A DNA stretch of 64,000 bases from Saprospiraceae bacterium. Its GTDB lineage: Bacteria; Bacteroidota; Bacteroidia; Chitinophagales; Saprospiraceae. The position numbers and the translations under genes are program-made. Positions 18,645-27,000 of the stretch are shown here, in pieces. How positions within the stretch are numbered: the stretch's first letter is position 1; each line of letters opens with the position of its first letter. The DNA lies in assembly GCA_029262995.1 (NCBI GenBank), contig JAJCYH010000018.1, forward strand, positions 116,326 through 180,325, written 5' to 3'. The notes below the pieces were generated by a model, which saw only the letters and a list, made by a program, of their open reading frames with translations, was not told where the DNA came from and ran no database searches.

Positions 18645-19511
18645 TTAAAGCATTAATTTAGAAATATCATCTATTTTAGTCGCAAGGTTTTTTATTGGTC
18701 TTTGAATGATTTCTTCTAAATGGTAGCCATACTCTATGCACAGCGTATTAATCGTATCCTTAAAATAATATGCAACGCTCCCAGTAAAATGAAGTGGATA
18801 TTTAGCTAATTCCTCTTTATAATTTGATAATAAATTGTCAAAAAAGGAACGCAATTGTTTTTCTACCAATTGACGAATAAATGCATTGTCAATATTCTCA
18901 TAAGCAAATGGAGTATAGGAAGCTAAAAATTGACTTGCATGCGAACCTTCATAGAGTTCTTTCTTGATTTTTTCTGGATTGGTTTCAAATTGAGATTCGA
19001 ATTTCTTTGCAAGTTCTTCAGGCATTTTCTTAAAATAGTAAGCTCTTAGACAATCTCTTCCTATCCCATTTCCACCACCATCATCCATAAGATAGAATCC
19101 CAAAGAAGGAACCTTATATATTATTTCTTGACCATTGAAATAACAACAATGACTTCCTGTCCCTAAAACTCCAACGACAGCATTGGTATTTGTACAAGCG
19201 TAAACAGCACCTTCAATATCTCCAGCTACATAAATCTCCTTACAATTGTAAAATAGTCTGCCAAGAATTTGCTTCATTTTATTCTTGGTTGACTCCACCC
19301 CACAGCCAGCACCAAAAAAATAAATCTTTTCTACGTGGGACTTAATTGCTAAAAAGTCATTTGAACTGTTAATGATACCAGATATTTCATTTTCAGTATT
19401 ATAACTAGGGTTCAATCCTGTTGTCTGCATATCGAATTGATGCTCATACTTTAATTTATCAACAAATATCCAATCACATTTGGTAGTTCCGCTATCAGCC
19501 AATAATATCAT
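18645..19511 (-). CDS. BadF/BadG-type ATPase, N-acetylglucosamine kinase-like
   Basis: A 288-residue ASKHA-fold kinase. The phosphate-1 loop is LADSGTTKCDW at the N-terminus, the phosphate-2 and adenosine region is VVGVLGTGSHC, and GFYLMDDGGGNGIGRD is the conserved lid/substrate segment of N-acetylglucosamine kinases in Bacteroidota. The C-terminal FTGSVAYYF is the adenosine loop. It is the first gene of a two-gene unit with the SSS symporter, consistent with phosphorylating the imported sugar, perhaps from peptidoglycan or chitin turnover. The family is secure; substrate specificity is not. Confidence 0.85.
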   Translation of the reverse strand: MILLADSGTTKCDWIFVDKLKYEHQFDMQTTGLNPSYNTENEISGIINSSNDFLAIKSHVEKIYFFGAGCGVESTKNKMKQILGRLFYNCKEIYVAGDIEGAVYACTNTNAVVGVLGTGSHCCYFNGQEIIYKVPSLGFYLMDDGGGNGIGRDCLRAYYFKKMPEELAKKFESQFETNPEKIKKELYEGSHASQFLASYTPFAYENIDNAFIRQLVEKQLRSFFDNLLSNYKEELAKYPLHFTGSVAYYFKDTINTLCIEYGYHLEEIIQRPIKNLATKIDDISKLML

Positions 19512-19683
19512 TTATTCTATTTTTGGTAAATCTAATTATTGAAAAGTGAATTTTGAAAAATATCACACGTATTTATAACAATGCGAGCTATAAAGGCATT
19601 ATATATACGATTAACAATAGGTCAGTCAAAGAAATGGCCTATCATTGCCAATTATTGATATTTTTGCAGCCGTAGAAAAAATT

Positions 19684-21702
19684 ATGCAGTTTATATATCC
19701 ACAACTTCTTTGGGCCCTTGCAGCATTGTCGATTCCTGTCATTATACACTTGTTTCATTTCAGGAAATTTAAAAAAGTATATTTCACCAATGTAAGGTTT
19801 CTAAAGGAAATAAAAGAAGAAAAAAGCACAAGGCGTCAACTAAGAAATCTCTTGGTATTATTATGCCGTTTACTTGCATTAAGTTTTTTAATTTTCGCTT
19901 TTGCTCAACCGATTATCTCCAAAAATGATACTACAAAAAAAGGGAAAAATTATATAAGCATTTTCATTGACAACTCATTCAGTATGATGGCTGATATTGA
20001 TGATGTGCCGCTTTTGGACAATGCAAAAAAGAAAGCAGAAGAAATCATCAGTGCCTATGGTCCTGGAGATGATTTTCAAATATTATCTCATGAACTCAAA
20101 AGCAGTCAGCAAAGGTGGATCAATAAAGAAAATACAACACAAGCTATAGAAGCTGTTGAACTTAACCCAGAAGTGAACAGACTCAATAATGTTTTAATAA
20201 AACAAAAACAGATTCGACTCAATGAAGGCAATCATATTGTTTATTTCCTATCTGATTTTCAAAAGTCGATTACTGATTTCGAATTCGATGAAGATTCCCT
20301 TTCTGAAATTAACTTGATTCCTCTTCAATCTATAAAAGAAAATAATATCAGTATTGACTCGGCATGGTTTGAATCTGCTGTTCCTGCCTTAAACCAAAAT
20401 AACAAGCTATTAGTAAGAATTAGCAACCAAGGTAATACATCGCAAGAAGACCTTAGAATAAGCTTGAACCATAATGGCAAAAAGAGACCTGAAGGGACCA
20501 TGGATATAGACGCCAATAGCAGCAAGGTAGACACTATTAATCTCTTGGTTACGCAGTCGGGTTGGCAGAGGGTTGAAATTAAAATAGATGATTATCCAAT
20601 TCAGTTTGATGACCAATATTTTATGTCCTTTAATGTTAAGGCCAAACTTAAGGTACTTTGTATAAATCAAAATATTCCTAATAAATATATTGATGCAGTT
20701 TTCAAAGGATTGAATAACTTCGAATTGAGCAATATTAAACTTTCTTCTGTACAATATGATCAATTGGGTGATTATGATTTGATTATTCTTTCTGACTTAA
20801 TGGATATTAGCACAGGGTTAGCATCAGAAATCAGAAACTACACAGAAGAAGGGGGCAATGTATTAATGTTTCCTGCTGCGGAAGCAAGCGTCAATAGCTA
20901 TAACAATTTCTTATCTTTGCTTAACGCAAATAAAATTACACGTTGGTCTGAAGAAAGTAGAGAAGTTCACCGTATAAACACATCTGAATTTGTGTTCGAA
21001 AATGTTTTCAAAAATATTGACAATAATTTAAAGTTGCCAAAAACAAACGGTAATTTTTTATTCTCTTCCTTCACCAGTTCATCTGGCGAACATCTATTAA
21101 AGTATCGAGATGGTCATGATTACATTATTAAGTATAAAAGGTCAAAAGGTCACTTTTTCATATCAGCAGCCCCCTTGAATAATCAATACAATAATCTAGT
21201 CCTCAATGCGGAAATATTTGTTCCGCTTCTCTACAAAGTCGCTTATGCCTCAACCCAATCAGAAAAAAATGCTTACACTATTGGCAGAGATAATATTGTT
21301 GAAATGAACCATCAATCTGTAACCGATGAAATGATTTATACAATTACAGGTCAAGAAGAGTTTATTCCTGGACAAACCAATTTAGCTAACAAAACGATGT
21401 TGAGCTTTAATAACATGATCAAATTAGCAGGTTACTATGATATACAACTCGAAGATACTCCCATTAAGACTATAGCAATGAATTATGACAGGCTTGAATC
21501 AGCTATGGACTTCTTTTCTGTAGAAGAACTTAGAAGTAAATTTGGTGAATCAGTAAATATCATCGAAAATTCGCTTAAAAACGATTTAGGTAATATTATT
21601 AAAGAAAAAGATAAAGGCATCACATTATGGCGTTGGTGTCTTATTTTAGCACTATTATTTTTAGCTGTAGAAACCGTATTGCTTAGATTTTGGAAAATAT
21701 AA
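19684..21702 (+). CDS. BatA/aerotolerance-type membrane protein with VWA-like domain
   Basis: A 672-residue protein with the BatA N-terminal double-membrane domain (LLWALAALSIPVIIHLFHFR, then a basic loop and LLVLLCRLLALSFLIFAFAQP). A von Willebrand A-like domain follows (FIDNSFSMMAD is the MIDAS-type DxSxS variant), then Ig-like and amidotransferase-fold regions, and a final membrane helix near the C-terminus. The open frame extends back to a TTG at 19645, but the ATG at 19684 gives the canonical N-terminus MQFIYPQLLWALA, so I use that. It is 12 nt upstream of the dihydroorotase-like gene and part of a unit with the DUF4159 gene. The family is linked to membrane complexes; its function is poorly known. 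Confidence 0.85.
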   Translation: MQFIYPQLLWALAALSIPVIIHLFHFRKFKKVYFTNVRFLKEIKEEKSTRRQLRNLLVLLCRLLALSFLIFAFAQPIISKNDTTKKGKNYISIFIDNSFSMMADIDDVPLLDNAKKKAEEIISAYGPGDDFQILSHELKSSQQRWINKENTTQAIEAVELNPEVNRLNNVLIKQKQIRLNEGNHIVYFLSDFQKSITDFEFDEDSLSEINLIPLQSIKENNISIDSAWFESAVPALNQNNKLLVRISNQGNTSQEDLRISLNHNGKKRPEGTMDIDANSSKVDTINLLVTQSGWQRVEIKIDDYPIQFDDQYFMSFNVKAKLKVLCINQNIPNKYIDAVFKGLNNFELSNIKLSSVQYDQLGDYDLIILSDLMDISTGLASEIRNYTEEGGNVLMFPAAEASVNSYNNFLSLLNANKITRWSEESREVHRINTSEFVFENVFKNIDNNLKLPKTNGNFLFSSFTSSSGEHLLKYRDGHDYIIKYKRSKGHFFISAAPLNNQYNNLVLNAEIFVPLLYKVAYASTQSEKNAYTIGRDNIVEMNHQSVTDEMIYTITGQEEFIPGQTNLANKTMLSFNNMIKLAGYYDIQLEDTPIKTIAMNYDRLESAMDFFSVEELRSKFGESVNIIENSLKNDLGNIIKEKDKGITLWRWCLILALLFLAVETVLLRFWKI

Positions 21703-21714
21703 ATTTTTGTCTCA

Positions 21715-22977
21715 ATGTCCATACTGATTAAACAAGCAAAAATCATCCAAGCAAAATCATCTTATCATAATACCCGAAAAGATATTTTGATTAAAAATGG
21801 AATGATTGAAAAAATTGCTGACAAGATTACTGATGATAAGGCACAAATCATTAAATCGGGCAATCTTCATGTTTCTTTAGGATGGATGGATATTGGAACA
21901 GTTTCAGGGGAACCTGGATTTGAACATAGAGAGTCTCTTGAAAGCTTAAGCTTAACAGCTGCCGCTGGAGGATATACTGCTCTTGCCATATTCCCAAATA
22001 CCTACCCCGTCATCGATAATAAATCAGGAATCCAGTTTGTTAAAAATAATACTAGCAATCATATTGTAGATTATCACCCTATAGGTTCTGGTAGTAAGAA
22101 ATGTGAAAGTGAGGAAATCACAGAAATGATAGACATGTTCAAAAGTGGAGCTGTTGCATTTTCTGATGGTCATAAAACCATACAGTCCAGTGGTTTATTT
22201 ATGAGAATCCTTGACTATTCAAAAGCTGTAAACGCACTGGTTATCCATCATCCTGATGATCCTAATTTATCAAACGGTAATACCATTCATGAAGGACTAA
22301 TAAGTACTGAGCTAGGACTTAAAGCTAGCCCTGATCTAAGCGAGGCACTTTCTTTGGAAAGAGACATACAATTAGCCTATTATACTGGCGCCAGATATAT
22401 GGCTCATAACCTAACATCAAAATTATCATTAGAAAAGCTAAAAAATCTCAAAAACAAAAATCTCTTTGCTTCTGTTTCCTACCTCAATTTATGTCTGACA
22501 GATGAAGCCCTTAAATCATTTGATGCAAATTGTAAGGTCAGCCCCCCTTTAAGATCTCATTCAGATAGAAAAGAATTAATCAATTCTGTGAATAAAGGCA
22601 CAATTGATGTTATTACCAGTAATCACGTTCCCCTCGAAGAGGAGTTAAAGAAAAAGGAGTTTGTTTATGCAGAAGCAGGAGCAATAGGATTGCAAACCAG
22701 CTTTAGTGCAATGAACACGTTTAGCGAAGGATTAAATCTGACAAAGATGATATATTGCCTTACGATTAATCCCAGAAAAGTATTAGGTCTCCCCGTTCCC
22801 AATATTGACAAAAATGAACAAGCCAATCTATGCCTTTTTGACCCTGATGCTGAATGGCAATTAAACGATAAAACCAATTGCTCAAAATCAAAAAATTCTC
22901 CTTTTTGGAATCAAAAACTTAAAGGAAAGATTATAGGTGTAATTAATGGTAAACAAAAACACATTAACAATTATTAA
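21715..22977 (+). CDS. Dihydroorotase-like amidohydrolase lacking catalytic residues
   Basis: A 420-residue member of the class I dihydroorotase/PyrC family. The framework is preserved: EPGFEHRESLES, AAAGGYTALAIFPNT, and the C-terminal NPRKVLGLPVPNI. However the metal site DxHxHxREPG reads D59-I-G61-T-V63-S-G65-E-P-G, so both histidines and the substrate arginine are gone. The later catalytic aspartate of ATDHAPH is Asn in TSNHVPL (about residue 302). It is therefore probably not a hydrolase. Non-catalytic dihydroorotase homologues (pDHO) are known to scaffold aspartate transcarbamoylase in some bacteria. The gene is sandwiched between a BatA-type and a DUF4159 gene, a Bacteroidota arrangement. 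Confidence 0.85.
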   Translation: MSILIKQAKIIQAKSSYHNTRKDILIKNGMIEKIADKITDDKAQIIKSGNLHVSLGWMDIGTVSGEPGFEHRESLESLSLTAAAGGYTALAIFPNTYPVIDNKSGIQFVKNNTSNHIVDYHPIGSGSKKCESEEITEMIDMFKSGAVAFSDGHKTIQSSGLFMRILDYSKAVNALVIHHPDDPNLSNGNTIHEGLISTELGLKASPDLSEALSLERDIQLAYYTGARYMAHNLTSKLSLEKLKNLKNKNLFASVSYLNLCLTDEALKSFDANCKVSPPLRSHSDRKELINSVNKGTIDVITSNHVPLEEELKKKEFVYAEAGAIGLQTSFSAMNTFSEGLNLTKMIYCLTINPRKVLGLPVPNIDKNEQANLCLFDPDAEWQLNDKTNCSKSKNSPFWNQKLKGKIIGVINGKQKHINNY

Positions 22978-22999
22978 ATCAATTTTCCGTTTGCTTGGT

Positions 23000-23665
23000 A
23001 TGAATAGATTAGCCACTTTTATTATTATTCTCACTTCTCTTTTAATTTGTGTTTCATTCTCAGCCGAACCAAGTTATAAATTAGCACTATTAAAGTATAA
23101 TGGCGGTGGTGATTGGTATGCTAATCCTACTGCACTTCCCAATCTAGCCTCTTTCTGTAATTCTGAAATTAAAACCAATTTCGATATAAATTATGCAACT
23201 GTAGAGGTAGGGAGTGCTGAGCTCTTTAATTATCCTTTTGTACATATGACTGGACATGGCAATGTTGTTTTTTCACAATCAGAAGCTGAGAACCTAAGAC
23301 TATACCTCATTGCCGGTGGATTTCTACATATAGATGATAATTATGGTATGGATCCATTTGTTAGGCCTGCAATGAAAAATGTTTTTCCAGAATTAGATTT
23401 CATTGAAATTCCATTTGATCATCCCATATATCATCAAAAATTCGTTTTTAAAGATGGATTGCCTAAAATCCACAAACATGACGATGCACCTCCGAAAGGC
23501 TATGGCTTGATCTATGAAGGCCGATTGGTGTGTTTCTATAGCTATGAGACTGACTTAGGAGACGGATGGGAAGATGCTGAAGTACATAAAGATCCTCAAG
23601 AACTTAGACTCAAGGCATTGCAGATGGGTGCTAACATTGTACAATTTGCCTTTGAAGGAGAATAA
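23000..23665 (+). CDS. Exported DUF4159 protein
   Basis: The mature part matches DUF4159: LALLKYNGGGDWYANPTALP, the HMTGHGNVVFS segment, GGFLHIDDNYGMDPFVRPAM and a late YSYETDLGDGWED. I chose the ATG at 23000 because it begins a clean signal peptide (MNRLATFIIILTSLLICVSFSAEP); an upstream ATG at 22946 overlaps the preceding gene and adds 18 residues. The fold is amidotransferase-like without an evident catalytic triad. It follows the pseudo-dihydroorotase closely and is probably in the same operon with the BatA-type protein; all three may act around a cell-envelope complex. The function is unknown. Confidence 0.82.
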   Translation: MNRLATFIIILTSLLICVSFSAEPSYKLALLKYNGGGDWYANPTALPNLASFCNSEIKTNFDINYATVEVGSAELFNYPFVHMTGHGNVVFSQSEAENLRLYLIAGGFLHIDDNYGMDPFVRPAMKNVFPELDFIEIPFDHPIYHQKFVFKDGLPKIHKHDDAPPKGYGLIYEGRLVCFYSYETDLGDGWEDAEVHKDPQELRLKALQMGANIVQFAFEGE

Positions 23666-23669
23666 CTGT

Positions 23670-23861
23670 CTATTCCTCCTCTAATGCCGATTCTTCATTT
23701 TCTATGAGCTTTTTATCATCCAAATTTTCATTTAGAAAGGAATTTATCTTCTCTATATTGAAATTTGATTGAAGTTCCCCAAAAGTATTAACCTTTATAT
23801 CAAAGCCATTCAATTCTTCATGAACTGATGGAATTCCCTTCTTCTTCATTTTCTTAGGCAT
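23670..23861 (-). CDS. Small charged protein, unknown
   Basis: A 63-residue protein beginning MPKKMKKKGIPSVHEELNGF and containing FGELQSNFNIEKINSFLNEN, then an acidic tail. The pattern (basic start, then DIKVN-FGE-motif, then a short helix with NEN-DDKK) recalls a conserved short Bacteroidota protein, but I cannot name it. It has no membrane segment or signal. It converges on the DUF4159 gene with a 4-nt gap. It is likely real because of its biased composition and conserved-looking core, but the function is unknown. Confidence 0.6.
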   Translation of the reverse strand: MPKKMKKKGIPSVHEELNGFDIKVNTFGELQSNFNIEKINSFLNENLDDKKLIENEESALEEE

Positions 23862-23953
23862 TTGTATTGCATTTTATAATAAAATTAAAAAAACCAAAGA
23901 GACATTTTGATTTTTAATAAGATTTATAGATAGTTTTCGAAAGCATTAATTCC

Positions 23954-23961
23954 TAACTTTG
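23954..23961 (+). promoter_or_regulatory. Bacteroidota -7 element upstream of the 1947-residue surface protein
   Basis: TAACTTTG matches TAnnTTTG and lies about 65 nt upstream of the start at 24026 in a non-coding gap. A clear -33 TTG is not seen. Confidence 0.45.
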
Positions 23962-24025
23962 AAACCCATGCATCAACTATTTTATATTATTTGTACATTA
24001 TTTAAGGCAAATTCGTTCTCGTAAC

Positions 24026-27000
24026 ATGAAATATGTCTTAGTAAAATATATATTTCTTCTAGGTTTCATCTTTATAAGCCTACCCTTAATGGCTTCAGTG
24101 AATTCTGATACCATCCCTCCTGTTTTTACAACTGTCCCTAGTAATCTTAGTATTTCTTGCGAACAAAATATAAATAACAGATTTACAAACTGGTATAACA
24201 ATCAGGCAGCCTCTGTCGCAGACAATGGTGAAGCACAAGTCTTTGCACTTATAAGTCTGGATTCTGCTTTGACTGAATTAGAATTCTCATTAATAGATTG
24301 CTCATCGACAGGATACTATTCTTTAGGATTCTTTGCAATTGACAGCTGTGGCAATGTAAGTCTTGATACTTTGTCTGCTGCATTTATAGTGCATGATAGA
24401 GTAAGACCAACTATTGTTGAAGAGGCTACAGACAATATTGTTTTCTGTGATGAAAACACTACTGATTCACTATCTCAATGGGTGACTTCAGCAGGAGGAG
24501 CAATCGCATTAGATAATTGTGATCCTAATCCTATTTGGATCAATTATATTTGGACCGATAGTGAAGGCGGTAGTGGATTTGGCAATATTGATGATACTAT
24601 AGATTTTCTTGAAATTAGAGATAGCTGTATATGGAGCATTGATGTTACATTTTTCATAGAAGATGAATGTGGAAATATCAATAATACCTTGGCAAGTTTT
24701 ACTGTTCAAGGAGATACACTATCAGCATTGCTCCATCAATTTCCAAATGACACCACAATACTTTGCCACCAGACTTTGGATACAATAGCACCAATTTTTA
24801 TCGATGCTTGTGAAGGGCTTTTGGCGTTAAGCTATTCTGAATCAAATACAAGAAGTAACGATAGCCTTTCTTGTTCATTTTACGACTATACCGTTCAAAG
24901 AAATTGGTTTGGGCAGGATTTATGTGGAAACACAGTTTCATATCAACAAAATATAACTGTTGTAGATACACTTGCACCAACTCTTAACTTTGAAAGTATC
25001 ATAGCCAAAGATTGTGATGAAGATCTAAGCATAATCGAAGATTTCATAGACTATCAGGATAATTGTGCAATAAAAAATGTTGAATTCAGTGATGTCCTTC
25101 TTATGGAAACAAAGTGTATAACTCAATTTGATAGAACTTATCGCCTTGAAGACTTCTGCTCGAATATTAGAAATGCTAATCAGCAGCTTCAAGTAGAAGA
25201 CTTTAGTGGGCCTAATTTTACCAAGCCGCCGCAAGATAGAATAGTTAAATGTGGCATCAGTAATATTGAATTGGAATTTCAGAATTGGATTAACAATTTT
25301 GGCTTTGCAGAAGTAACCGATAACTGTAATGATTATACAAACATCGTCAGAAACCAACCCAACCTATCAGATAGCATGTCAATTATAAATGCTACGGCAG
25401 CCAATTTAAATGACATCAGATGCAGTCAGGGAAATCCAATCGACAATATTATTTTTAGGCAAGATTTTTCCTTTTACAGTTATGATGTTTGCGGTAATGT
25501 AAGTTCTAGTATAGCAAGCTTCATATTAACAGATACTATAGCTCCAGTAATTCCAAATTGTCCAGCAAACCAGCAAATATTTTTGCCAGAAGAAGAATGT
25601 GACATTTTTAGTTCAATAAACCTGCCATTTGCAATAGATCCTTGTCTTAGCTTTGATGATACCAAATGGACCGTAAACATAGATGATGTTTTCATTTTTA
25701 AAGACTCTAATGAAAGCATTGACTTCAATTTTGATATAGGTACTCATAACATTGAATATGTGATTGAAGATTGTGCAGGTAACCAAAATAGTTGTATTCA
25801 AACATTAATGGTTCTAGACAGCTTTCCTCCTAAAATTGAATGTCCACAGGATATTAATATAATTCTTCCTGAAGATAGTTGTGAAGCAGAAATTCAAATT
25901 CCAGAGATTATTTCATTTTCAGATAACTGTTTTGGAACAGCCGACTTTAGCCTTACACTTCCTGAAGGAGGAGCATTTATTAATTATGAGCTTAATGAAT
26001 CAACCAACAGCTATTTCAGTAAATCCTTTAATATAGAATTTGACAATATTACTAACGAACAAAATTTCTTCAAGCCAGTATTAATAATAGAATATGCCCT
26101 TAGCATAGACATAACTTCTAGAGTAGTTTTAAAGTCGGAATTTCAGGATGAACTCTTTATTGCTGAAAAAGCACCTTGTGTTAGGCAAAAGCATAGGTTG
26201 GTAATAGACGAAAACCAATTTGAAGTCTGGTCCATGGACGGCAATATAAAATTTGCAGTAGTTATAGAAGAAAATGGAGGAAATGGTCTCATCCCATGTT
26301 TTCCTGAAAATCTGGATGGTCCATCTGATATCGATGACTTTTCATTCTTCAGTATAACACTACAGTATACAAATATTAACCCTGACTTTACTGTATCAGA
26401 TGAAAACGACGTCATTCTATCACAAAATATCTCAGAACTAAACCTTGAAGCAGGCAGTTATTCGATAAATTATGAAACTCAGGATTTTGCAGGAAATATA
26501 GCAAACTGCAATACTAGTATTACTATACAAGATACATTGAACCCTGTGATATCATGTGTTGATAGAACCCTGGTCCTAACACCTGAGACTGATGAATTTA
26601 TTGATATCATACTAGATGATTTAGACATTTTTATTACCGACAACTGTAACATAGACCGCATAAGCTACTTTCCTTCAGACTTTAGTTGTCAACAAATAAA
26701 TCGAAACGTTCCTCTCGTCGTTCAAGCCTGGGATGAATTTGATAATTTCTCATTTTGTACTGCAAACCTTTCTGTAAATGGTGCAGAATTAACGCCATCA
26801 TTTATAGGAGGACTTTGTTTAGCAGACACTCTTAAATTATTTGCTAATGTAGATAATGGTATAGATGGTACTTTTAACTGGACTGGTCCCGATAATTTCA
26901 GCTCTAATGAAAGGAATCCTATTATTACAAATATAGGCTCAGCAAATTCAGGTATTTATACACTTAACCTAACAACAGATAAAGGCTGTCCCTTTACAGG

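Noticed and set aside
19645-19683. Upstream TTG start for the BatA-type gene
   Set aside because: The added residues have no family support and the ATG at 19684 gives the canonical N-terminus.
20410-20763. 117-codon minus-strand frame in the BatA-type gene
   Set aside because: Antisense shadow with no recognisable domain.
25025-25357. 110-codon minus-strand frame inside the giant type B gene
   Set aside because: It is antisense to a well-supported secreted protein, has no family features and no promoter.
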